From Actinomadura hibisca NBRC 15177 (GTDB lineage Bacteria; Actinomycetota; Actinomycetes; Streptosporangiales; Streptosporangiaceae), in the NCBI RefSeq assembly GCF_001552635.1, contig NZ_BCRO01000009.1, positions 1 to 38,009 of the forward strand: a stretch of DNA of 38,009 bases, given 5' to 3'. Below the pieces are notes generated by a model that had not been told where the DNA came from, did no database searches, and saw nothing but the letters and a program-made list of their open reading frames with translations. Made by a program: the position numbers and the translations under genes. Positions within the stretch are counted from its first letter, which is position 1, and the number at the start of each line of letters is the position of its first letter. Shown one piece after another: positions 7,360 through 15,600 of this stretch.

Positions 7360-9801
7360 TCAGCCCGCGTTCTCGGCCCAGGGCGCAGGATCGGCCGTCC
7401 CGGCGCCGTCCAGCAGGGCGTCGAGCCCGGCGGCGGGCAGCGGCCGGGCGAACAGGAAGCCCTGGCCCAGCGGGCAGTGCAGGTCCCGCAGCAGCTCGTG
7501 CTGGCGCACGGTCTCCACCTGCTCGGCGACGGCCTGCAACTCCAGGCTCTCGCACAGGCTCAGGATCGCCTGGACGAAGGCGTCGCGGCGGCGGGACGCG
7601 GCGTCGTCGCCCGGGTCGGCGGCGGTGAACGCGCCGTCGATCTTGACGACGTCGACCGGCAGGTGCAGCAGGTAGGCCAGCGAGGAGTAGCCGGTGCCGA
7701 AGTCGTCGATGGCCACGCGCACGCCGTGCGAGCGCAGCCGGGCCAGCCGGGCGATGATCTGCGCGGTCTTCTGCGGCCCGCTGGCCAGCAGCGCGGTCTC
7801 GGTGATCTCCAGGATGAGCGCCGCGCCGGGCAGGCCGCTGTCGCGCAGCACCTCCAGCACCGTGTCCACGAAGCCCGCCGAGCGGAGCTGGCGGCTGGAG
7901 ACGTTGACGGTCACCGCCACGCCGTGCCGCTCGTGCCAGCGCAGCGCGTCGCGGCACGCCCGGCGCAGCACCTGCGCGCCGATCGGCACGATCAGGCCGT
8001 TGTCCTCGGCGATCGGCACGAACACCTCCGGCGGCACGGGCCCGTCGGGGGAGTCCCAGCGCAGCAGCGCCTCCACCGCCCGGACGCGGCCGGTGTCCAT
8101 GTCCACGACCGGCTGGTAGGCGAGGCCGAAGCCGTCCTCGGCGAGCGCGCGGCGCAGGCCCGCCACGATCCGGGCGTGGTCGAGCCGGCTGACGCGCAGC
8201 CCGGCGTGGAAGACGCTGATGCGGTTCTTGCCCGCGGCCTTGGCCGCGTACAGCGCGAGGTCGGCGTCGCGCAGCACGTCGGACGGGTCGGACCGGTTCT
8301 CGATCATGTACAGGCCGACGCTGGTGGTGACGTGCAGGACCGCGCCGTCCACGGTGCAGGGATCGGCGAGCGCGTCCACGACGCGGCCGGCGATGTCGGC
8401 GGACTCGTCCAGGTCCACCCCCTCCAGCAGGATGGCGAACTCGTCGCCGCCGAGGCGGGCCAGGGTGTCGGCCTCGCGCAGCAGCTCGCGCAGCCGCCGC
8501 CCCACCTGGACCAGCAGCTGGTCGCCCGCCGGATGCCCGTGGGTGTCGTTGACGTCCTTGAAGCCGTCCAGGTCCAGCAGCAGCACCGCCGACGGCGGCC
8601 CGCCCGGACGGCGCGCGGCGACCAGCTCCAGCCGGTCGCGGAACAGCGCCCGGTTGGCCAGGCCGGTCAGCGGGTCGTGCAGGGCCTGGTGGGTCAGCGC
8701 CTCCTGGAGGGCGTGCTGGTCGGCGAGCGAGGCGCGCAGCGCGCCCGCCTGCCGGTCCAGCTCCTCGGCGCGCCGCTCGGCGACGCCGGTGAGGTGCACC
8801 ATCCGCATGATCAGGAAGGCGACCAGCGCGACCATCGTGCAGAGCTGGATCGCGACGTCGGCGAGGTCGGCGCGGCCGGGCCGGAAGTTGACCAGCACCG
8901 ACAGCGGGCCGCCGCACACGATGGCGAGGAACACCAGGCCGCGCAGCCGGGTGAGGCGGCTGCCGCCGCCGGGCTCCCGGGCGCCGCGCATGGACGGGTG
9001 CAGCGCGGCCGCGCCCATCAGCACGCACCAGGCGAGCCAGCTCAGGTTCTCGACGGCGTTGCCGGTGGCCAGCCCGGAGCCGGTCTGGGTCACCGCGAAC
9101 ATCGCGTCCCCGAGCGAGAGCGCGCCGAACCCGGCGCCCAGCATCAGGTAGGCGGGGTTGCCGCGGCCGAACAGCAGCCACAGGCGCGCGGTCAGGAACA
9201 GCAGCAGCAGGTCCAGCAGCGGGTAGGCGACGGTGAGGAAGCCGTCCACGCCGGGCGCCGGGGGGTGGGCGGCCTGCGGGCCGAACACCACGTTCCAGTA
9301 CAGGTAGCCGAGGCCGATGATGGTGAACAGCGCGTCGAGCGTCGCGCCGGACCGCTGGGGCAGGGCGAGGCCGCGCGGCAGGCGGCCGATGCCCGCCGCG
9401 AGCAGCGGGAAGGCGGTCAGGTAGACCAGGCCGGTCCAGGCGGGCACGGCGTCGTCGTCGCCGACCGCCAGGTACCAGAACGTCCACAGCAGGTCGGCGG
9501 CGAGCCAGGCCCCCAGGCCCGCCGCCATCAACCACCAGGCGGCGGCCGGGGCGGGGCGGTGCCGCCGGATGGCGACGATCATGACGGCGAGCGAGGCGGC
9601 GGGCACCGTGTCCCAGAGCAGCTGCCCGGCCATGCCCGGCGTGACGACCGCCACCAGGCTGACGGCCGCCCCGGCGAGGGCGTACAGCAGCCACCAGGCG
9701 GGACGGCGGGCGCCGCTGTCGGCGCTGCTGTCGGTAGGGCCGTCGCCGGGCCCGAGGCGCGGGCCGACGAGGTCGGTGCGGGGCACGGTGTGAGACGGCA
9801 T
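7360..9801 (-). CDS. Membrane GGDEF-EAL cyclic-di-GMP enzyme with intact I-site
   Basis: An 813-residue protein. Residues 35-335 hold about nine to ten membrane segments of no named sensor type, followed by a short coiled coil, a GGDEF domain (GGDEF at 451-455) and an EAL domain (EAL at 577-579, DDFGTGYSS at 699-707, AEQVET near 760). Both active-site signatures are intact, so it could make and degrade c-di-GMP. The cyclase inhibitory site RxxD is present (Arg442, Asp445), exactly five residues before GGDEF. The ATG at 9801 has AGGA upstream and starts at a plausible cytoplasmic N-terminus. It follows the glucosaminidase gene by 61 bases and could share its transcript. Its paralogue at 18052-20436 has the same layout without the I-site. 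Confidence 0.93.
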   Translation of the reverse strand: MPSHTVPRTDLVGPRLGPGDGPTDSSADSGARRPAWWLLYALAGAAVSLVAVVTPGMAGQLLWDTVPAASLAVMIVAIRRHRPAPAAAWWLMAAGLGAWLAADLLWTFWYLAVGDDDAVPAWTGLVYLTAFPLLAAGIGRLPRGLALPQRSGATLDALFTIIGLGYLYWNVVFGPQAAHPPAPGVDGFLTVAYPLLDLLLLFLTARLWLLFGRGNPAYLMLGAGFGALSLGDAMFAVTQTGSGLATGNAVENLSWLAWCVLMGAAALHPSMRGAREPGGGSRLTRLRGLVFLAIVCGGPLSVLVNFRPGRADLADVAIQLCTMVALVAFLIMRMVHLTGVAERRAEELDRQAGALRASLADQHALQEALTHQALHDPLTGLANRALFRDRLELVAARRPGGPPSAVLLLDLDGFKDVNDTHGHPAGDQLLVQVGRRLRELLREADTLARLGGDEFAILLEGVDLDESADIAGRVVDALADPCTVDGAVLHVTTSVGLYMIENRSDPSDVLRDADLALYAAKAAGKNRISVFHAGLRVSRLDHARIVAGLRRALAEDGFGLAYQPVVDMDTGRVRAVEALLRWDSPDGPVPPEVFVPIAEDNGLIVPIGAQVLRRACRDALRWHERHGVAVTVNVSSRQLRSAGFVDTVLEVLRDSGLPGAALILEITETALLASGPQKTAQIIARLARLRSHGVRVAIDDFGTGYSSLAYLLHLPVDVVKIDGAFTAADPGDDAASRRRDAFVQAILSLCESLELQAVAEQVETVRQHELLRDLHCPLGQGFLFARPLPAAGLDALLDGAGTADPAPWAENAG

Positions 9802-9862
9802 CGGCTTCCTGACGCGGGCGGGTCGGCGGGTGCGGCCGGTGGCGGGGGACTCCACGGCGTGG

Positions 9863-10468
9863 TCAGCGGTCGTGGCGGTAGAGGTCGTAGGCGCGCATGA
9901 GCCGGACGAGCTCGGCGGCGTAGGCCGGGTCGGCGGCGTGGTCGACGCGGGCGACGGCGCGGGCGAACCGGTCGGCGGACCCGGCCTGCCGGAGCGCCGC
10001 GCGGTAGCGGGGGGCGGTCGCCAGCGTCCGGGCGTGGTCGGCGAAGGACGCGGCCGCCGAGCGGTACACCCGGAAGCCCCGGGCGGGGCCGTGAGCGCGG
10101 CAGCCCGGCTTGCCGGGGACGCACCTCACGCCGAAGTAGTTGCGGCCGCCCGTGGCGGGCGCGCTACGACCAGAATCCGATTCCAGAACGGCCTGCGCGA
10201 GGACCACCGACGCCGGGACGCGCCAGGCGCGGCCGCTCGCGCGGGCGGCGGGCGCCATGCGGCGCACGAACGCGGCCGTGGCGGCGGAAGGGCCCGTGGC
10301 GGAGGTGGCGGCGACGTTCACCATGCCGGAAGAGGGCCGGGGCGTCGCGTTGGCCGAGGTCAGAGCCAGAGCCATGCCCACGCCGGCGGCGGCGCCCGCG
10401 GCCGCCGCGAGGGCGGCCAGCGTGGCCAGCACGCAGGCGAGGACGGAGGTTCGGGTCAGTAGCCGCAT
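9863..10468 (-). CDS. Secreted GH73-type endo-beta-N-acetylglucosaminidase (FlgJ-like)
   Basis: A 201-residue protein with an N-terminal signal sequence (about 1-40, very Ala-rich) and a glucosaminidase domain. Family marks are the catalytic Glu96 in 'VVLAQAVLESDSGRS', then NYFGVRC, the 'FRVYRSAAASFADHARTL' stretch, and a terminal YDLYRH. GH73 enzymes cut peptidoglycan glycan chains; in many bacteria such a domain, in FlgJ, opens the wall for the flagellar rod. There is no SH3 or LysM wall-binding domain. The ATG at 10468 gives a proper signal peptide, although the ribosome site is weak; an upstream in-frame extension to 10567 is Pro/Arg-rich and unlikely. Either rod passage or spore-wall opening could be its job. 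Confidence 0.85.
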   Translation of the reverse strand: MRLLTRTSVLACVLATLAALAAAAGAAAGVGMALALTSANATPRPSSGMVNVAATSATGPSAATAAFVRRMAPAARASGRAWRVPASVVLAQAVLESDSGRSAPATGGRNYFGVRCVPGKPGCRAHGPARGFRVYRSAAASFADHARTLATAPRYRAALRQAGSADRFARAVARVDHAADPAYAAELVRLMRAYDLYRHDR

Positions 10469-10695
10469 GCTTTCGACGATCGCGGGCCGCGGCTGCGTCC
10501 CGGGTGCGCCATCGGTTCCGTTCGGTTGCAGGGCCCGGCGGCCCGCCGCACCCGCCGTGCCGAGCACGCGATCACCTTTGATAACTTCATGTGAGCAGAA
10601 CGATACTTACCGTGCAAATCCTGCGCGGGCACACGAGCGAGCACCCCAAACGAGCACCCAGAACCAACACACCGTGCGGCACGAGAGGAGCGGCG
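10469..10695. promoter_or_regulatory. Divergent promoter region between glucosaminidase and kinase-like gene
   Basis: This 227-base gap contains an unusually AT-rich core (about 10570-10620). On the plus strand TTGATA (from 10579) and GATACT (from 10603), 18 bases apart, resemble a housekeeping promoter for the 10696 gene. No convincing FliA-type site is present on either strand. Confidence 0.4.
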
Positions 10696-11829
10696 ATGCT
10701 GAACCACGGCGACCACCTGGACCGCACCGCTCCCTGCGGAACCGACGCCTCGGACACGGTGCGGGCGATCCTCGCACTGCTCCAGGGGCGGTTGCGGTCC
10801 CCGGACGCCCCGGGAACGGAACGTTCCAATACCGTCCTGCTGGACGGCCTCCGGGCCGCCCCCGGCGTCGTGCGGGCCGAACTGCGCCCCGCCGAAGCCG
10901 GACCGGAGTTCCCCGGCGAACGCGTCTGGCCCGCGGGCCCCGGCCGTTCGCTGGCCGTCACCCTGCAGGAGGACGCGGACGGGTGCGGCGTGGCGGAGGC
11001 GCTGGGCTGCCTGGCCGCGACGATCGAGGCGGGCGCTGGAACGGGAACCAAGGCCGAAACCGAGGCGGGGACCGGGGCCGGAACCGAGGCCGAAACCGGG
11101 GCGGGGACCGGGGCGGAAGCGGTCCCCGGCACCCCGGACGGCACGGCCGACGCCCTTGAGGAGGCGGCCCTGCGCCTGGACCACGCCGGGATGATCGGCA
11201 CGGTGGTCCACGACCTGACCACCCCGCTCACCCCGATCCTGGCCTACGCGGGCCTGCTGTCCGATCCCGACACCGGGCCGCTCACCGACGTCCAGCGCCA
11301 GTTCGCCCAGGTGATCGAGCGCAACGCGCTGCGCCTGTCGGAGCTGCTGCACGACCTGCCGCTGCTGGCCGACCCGACCGCGCCCTCGTCGCGGCGGCGC
11401 CTGGAGCCGGTCGATCCGATGGAGCTGGCCCACAAGGTCGTCTCCCGGTTCCGCGAGGACGCCCACCGGGCCGACGTCGCCCTGCTCTGCCAGGCCCGCC
11501 GCGGCCCGACGCTGCGCTGCGACCCGGTCCGGGTCCGCCGCATGCTCGACATCTTGGTGAGCGGCGCGCTCGCGGCGGCCGGGCCGGGCGACACCGTCAC
11601 GGTCGTGGCGGAACCCGCCGAGCAGGGGTGGCGGATCGGTGTCGCGTGGCGCCTGGCAGAGCCCGCCCCCACCGCCGGACCCGCCCGGTGGCCGCGCGAG
11701 AGCACGGCCCGGGCGATCGCCGCCATGCACGGCGGCACCCTACGGACCACGGCGGACGCGGAAGGACGGTCGGCGGTGGCCCAGCTGCCCTGGGAACCGC
11801 CGTCACCGGATGAGGAGAGTGTGCAGTGA
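10696..11829 (+). CDS. Cytoplasmic histidine-kinase-like protein with degenerate ATPase domain
   Basis: A 377-residue soluble protein without membrane segments. A ~105-residue N-terminal part of no known family is followed by a Gly/Thr/Glu/Ala-rich repeat (about 110-145). A HisKA dimerisation helix then carries an intact phospho-acceptor (His172 in 'GTVVHDLTTPLTPI'). The catalytic ATPase region is degraded: the N-box asparagines are replaced (ILVSGALAAAG), no DxGxG motif exists (GWRIGVAWRL), and the GxGLGL lid is gone. It probably cannot autophosphorylate and may act as a phosphotransfer or dimerisation scaffold. ATG 10696 has GAGGAG at good spacing. Its stop overlaps the start of an OmpR-type regulator as GTGA, its likely partner. 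Confidence 0.82.
   Translation: MLNHGDHLDRTAPCGTDASDTVRAILALLQGRLRSPDAPGTERSNTVLLDGLRAAPGVVRAELRPAEAGPEFPGERVWPAGPGRSLAVTLQEDADGCGVAEALGCLAATIEAGAGTGTKAETEAGTGAGTEAETGAGTGAEAVPGTPDGTADALEEAALRLDHAGMIGTVVHDLTTPLTPILAYAGLLSDPDTGPLTDVQRQFAQVIERNALRLSELLHDLPLLADPTAPSSRRRLEPVDPMELAHKVVSRFREDAHRADVALLCQARRGPTLRCDPVRVRRMLDILVSGALAAAGPGDTVTVVAEPAEQGWRIGVAWRLAEPAPTAGPARWPRESTARAIAAMHGGTLRTTADAEGRSAVAQLPWEPPSPDEESVQ
11038..11125 (+). repeat. Short imperfect tandem repeat encoding a Gly-Thr-Glu-Ala linker
   Basis: Repeated units of the type 'ggaaccgaggccgaaaccg' and 'gcggggaccggggc' encode a low-complexity stretch between the N-terminal part and the HisKA helix of the kinase-like protein. It is a likely site of length variation by slippage. 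Confidence 0.7.
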
Positions 11830-12551
11830 GCCAGCTGCTGGTCATCGAGGACGATCCCGACACCATCGCCGTCATCCAGGCGCTGCTGGGGCACAGCGGC
11901 CATGACGTCGTGCCCGCCTGCGACGGGCGCACGGGCCTGCGGATGTTGCACGAGGTGCGGCCGGACGCGCTGATCCTCGACATCGGGCTGCCGGTCATGG
12001 ACGGCTGGCAGGTGCTGGAGCGGGTGCGCGACATCAGCGACCTGCCCATCATGATCCTGACCGGCCGGGGGCAGGAGACCGAGAAGGTGCGGGGCCTGCG
12101 CGCGGGCGCCGACGACTACCTGGTGAAGCCGTTCTCCAAGGCCGAGCTGACCGCGCGGGTCGAGGCGCTGATGCGCCGGGCCGGCGTCGCGAGCTGGGCC
12201 GAGGACGTCTACGACGACGGCCTGGTGCGGCTGGAGCCCGCGTCCCGCTCGGTGCACGTGGCCGGGGAGGACGTGCGCCTCACGCCGACCGAGTTCCGCT
12301 TGCTCAACACCCTGGTCCGGCACGCGGGCCAGGTGCTCAGCCCGGCCCAGTTGTTGTCGCTGGTGTGGGACGACCCGACCGGCCTGAGCCCCGAGCGGGT
12401 GAAGTTCGCCGTGTTGCGGCTGCGGCGCCGGATGGGCTTCGCCGACCCGGCGGAGTCCCCGATCGAGGCCATGCGGGGCGTCGGGTACCGCTACCGGCCG
12501 CCCGCCGAGCAGGGGCGCGCCGGGGTGCCGCTGTCGTCCAGCCGCCAGTGA
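11826..12551 (+). CDS. OmpR/PhoB-family response regulator
   Basis: A 241-residue regulator. The N-terminal receiver has the acidic pocket in 'LLVIEDDPD', phospho-acceptor Asp52, Thr79 and Lys101. The C-terminal winged-helix domain (about 128-228) carries the family block 'LTPTEFRLLNTLVRHAG' and ends in GVGYRYRP. It should bind DNA as a phosphorylated dimer. The GTG start overlaps the upstream gene's TGA and has GAGGAGAG before it. Because the neighbouring kinase-like protein lacks a working ATPase, phosphate may come from another kinase in the cell, or the regulator may work without it. About 64 bases separate its stop from that of the convergent DUF11 gene. Confidence 0.93.
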   Translation: MSQLLVIEDDPDTIAVIQALLGHSGHDVVPACDGRTGLRMLHEVRPDALILDIGLPVMDGWQVLERVRDISDLPIMILTGRGQETEKVRGLRAGADDYLVKPFSKAELTARVEALMRRAGVASWAEDVYDDGLVRLEPASRSVHVAGEDVRLTPTEFRLLNTLVRHAGQVLSPAQLLSLVWDDPTGLSPERVKFAVLRLRRRMGFADPAESPIEAMRGVGYRYRPPAEQGRAGVPLSSSRQ

Positions 12552-12615
12552 CCGCCTGACGACGAGCCCGCCCGCTCAGCCCCGCCGAGCCCGGCCTTGC
12601 TCCGCTCAGTCCCGC

Positions 12616-15600
12616 TCAGCAACGCGCCGAGCCGATCACCCGGCAATGCGAGCCGGGACGGCCCGACACGCGCTGCACGGCCGTCGCGCGGTCGTTGGCC
12701 GCGACGGGGTCGAGCACGTTCCCGCCGCCGACCCGCGCCGTGACGCGCTGGTCGCCGCCGGACGACGCCACCACCGTCACCGTGAAGCGGCGGGACGCGC
12801 CGCGCGCCAGCCGGGGCAGCGGGCAGCGGATCTTGTGCCCGGTGATCGAGCAGCCGGGGGCCAGCGCGGGCCGCAGCCCCCGCGCGACGTCGATCGTCAC
12901 CTGGGCGCCGCTGACGGCGTCCGGCCCCCGGTTGGTGGCGGTGACGTCCACGCGAGCGGGCTCGCCCACGCGCACCGTGCGGCGGCGGACGTGGACGGCG
13001 GCCCCCAGGTCGGCCCGCCTGGCCTGCTCGGCCCCTTCGGCGGTGAGCGTCAGCCGCGCGGTGTCGTTCCCGTGCTCGGGGTCCGGCGGCCCGGCGGCGG
13101 TGCCGGTCACGGCGAGGGTGGCGGAGCGCTGATCGGTGAGGCGCACCCGCAGGGTCAGGACGGCGGACGCGCCCGGCGCGAGGTCGCCGACCGACCAGGC
13201 CCGCGACGCCGCGTCGTAGGAACCCGTGCCGGGGCTCGCCGCCAGCACCCGCACCCCGGGCAGGGCGGCGCGCACGACGACGCCGGTGGCGGGGCGCGGG
13301 CCCTTGTTGGTGACGGTGGCCCGCACCTCGGCGGTGTCGGCGGGCCCGAGGCGCGTCCGGTCGGCGGTGAGCGTCGTGGCGAGGTCGGCGGCCAGCACGG
13401 TGACGGTCGCGCTGGCGCGGTTGTTGGCCAGGTCGGGGTCGGCGATGTCGGCGCCCGACACCACGGTGGTGTTGGTGGGCGACCCCTCCGGGCTGGCGGG
13501 GACCTTCACCGTCAGCGTCGCGGTCGCCCCGGCGGCCAGGGCCCCGACGTCCCAGGTGCGGGTGTCGGGGTGGAAGACGCCCTGGGAGATGTCGATCTTG
13601 AGGAACTCCACCGGGTCCCGCGAGGTCTCCTGGAGTTGCACGCCGGTGTCGTCCTGCGGGCCCCGGTTGCTGACGGTGACGGTGTAGGTGAGCAGCTCGC
13701 CGACGTTGGCGACCTGCGGCGAGACCGTCTTGGTGACCGCCAGGTCGGCGGCGGCGGTCACGGTGACCGACGAGCTGGTGATGTTGTCCTGGTCGTTGGA
13801 GTCGGCCTGGTCGAGGTGGCTGAGGGCGGTGACGACGGTCCGGCTCCCGGTCGTGGTGCCCGCGCGCAACCGCAGCGTCAGCGTCGGGGTCTCGCCGACG
13901 GCCAGGTCGCCGAGCGTCCACCGGCCGGTGGCGGCATCGAAGGAACCGGCCGACGCGGTCGCCTCCAGCACGCCGAGCCCCTGCGGCACGGTGACGGTGT
14001 AGACGACGCCGGTGCCGATGATCGGGCCGCGGTTGGACGCCCGGACGCGGTACTCCACGGTGCCGCCGGAGGAGACCGTCAGGTCGGCCGGCCCGACGGT
14101 GGCGATCCCGACGTCGGTGCTGGGCGGCGGCACGTTCTCGACCTGGACGGTGCTGGTCGTGGAGTTGTTGATGCCCACCGGGTCGGTGACGCCAGGATCG
14201 CTGACCGACACCGAACCCGACCAGAATCCCGACTGCGCGGCGGTGAGCCGGGCCACGAGCCGGACGCTCTCGCCGGATTCCAGCGCGCCGATGCGCCACA
14301 CGCCGCTGTCCCGGTCCAGCGTGCCCTGGTCGACGGTGTAGCCGTCCAGGGTCAGGCCGGGCGGCAGGTCGGCGAGCGCCCGGACGTCCGGGGCGGTGTC
14401 GGGGCCGTTGTTGGACGTCTCGACGACGGCGGTGATCCGGTCGCCGACGCGCGGCTGCCCCGGCTGGTCGAGCCGGATGGTCACCGCCAGGTCCGCCCGG
14501 CGCGGCTGCACGGTCACCCCGGCGGTGGCCACGTCGTTGGAGGCCGCGGGGTCCTGCGGGCTGGTGGCGGCCAGGGACGCGGTGGTGAGCGCGAACCCGG
14601 TGTCGGCGCCCCGCACCGTCAGGGCGATCTGGACGGCCTGCCCGGGGGCGAGGGAACCGACGGTCCACAGGCTCGTGTCGCCGTCGTAGCCGCCGGTGCC
14701 CGAGGCCGACACCAGCCGGAGCGCGGACGGCAGCGGGGCGCGGACCGCGACGCCGGTGGCGGCGCGCGGGCCGTTGTTCTTGGCCGTCAGCGTCAGGACG
14801 GTGGTCCGCCCGACGCGGATGGCGGTGTCCTGCGCGGTGGCCAGGACCGCGATGTCGGCGATGGGCTGGTCCGCCTTCAACGTCGTCGAGGCACTGTTGT
14901 CGGCGGTGTTCGGGTCGGGCTGGGACACGGTGGCGATGGTGGCGGTGGCGATGAAGGATCCGCTCGCGACGACCCGGTCGGTGCGGGTGAGGCGCGCGGT
15001 CGCGCCCGCCGCCAGACCCGGCACGCTCCACGTCCGGGAGCCGGGGTTGTAGGAGCCGGCGTCGGCCTGCGAGGACTGGTTGGCCAGGGAGGTGGAGACG
15101 GGCGCGGTCACCGTGACCGGCCCGGAGGCGCTGGGGCCGTTGTTGGTCAGGGTGACGGTGAAGGTGACGGTGTCGCCGACGGCGGGGGAGGGCTCGTCGG
15201 CGGCGATCGTGACGGCGAGGTCGGCGGCGACCGGCGTGCTGGAGGTGGTGGACGCGGTGACGTCCTGCCCGATGGCGCTGACGGCGGTGGCGGTGACCGA
15301 ACTGCGCAGGCGGCCGTCGGAACTCAGGTCGGCGACGCGGATCGTGCCCTGCCCCTGGCAGGTGGTGGTCTGGCCGGGGTCCAGGGTGTCGGTCTCGCAG
15401 ACCGGGGCCGCGCTGGTGGCGCGGTCGTCGGCGACCTTCACCGTCTTCAGCACCGATCCGCCGGTGTTGCGGACGGTGTAGGAGTAGCTCACCTGCTGGC
15501 CCGCCTTGTAGGGGCCGGACGTGACGACGGACTTGGCGACCGCCATCGACGACTCCAGCGGCACCTCCAGCGCGGCGGGGCTGGTGGCCTCGACGGTGCC

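Noticed and set aside
4772..9694. A continuous 1640-residue minus-strand frame that would fuse the MASE1 kinase to upstream sequence
   Set aside because: Only the part from ATG 6892 reads as protein. Upstream it is the out-of-frame Arg/Pro-rich shadow of the receiver and GGDEF-EAL genes, which have their own starts and ribosome sites.
10485..10535. A GCCGATGG-like element (ACCGATGG on the minus strand) upstream of the glucosaminidase
   Set aside because: No TCAA/CTCA-like box lies 15-17 bases before it, unlike the five accepted promoter sites.
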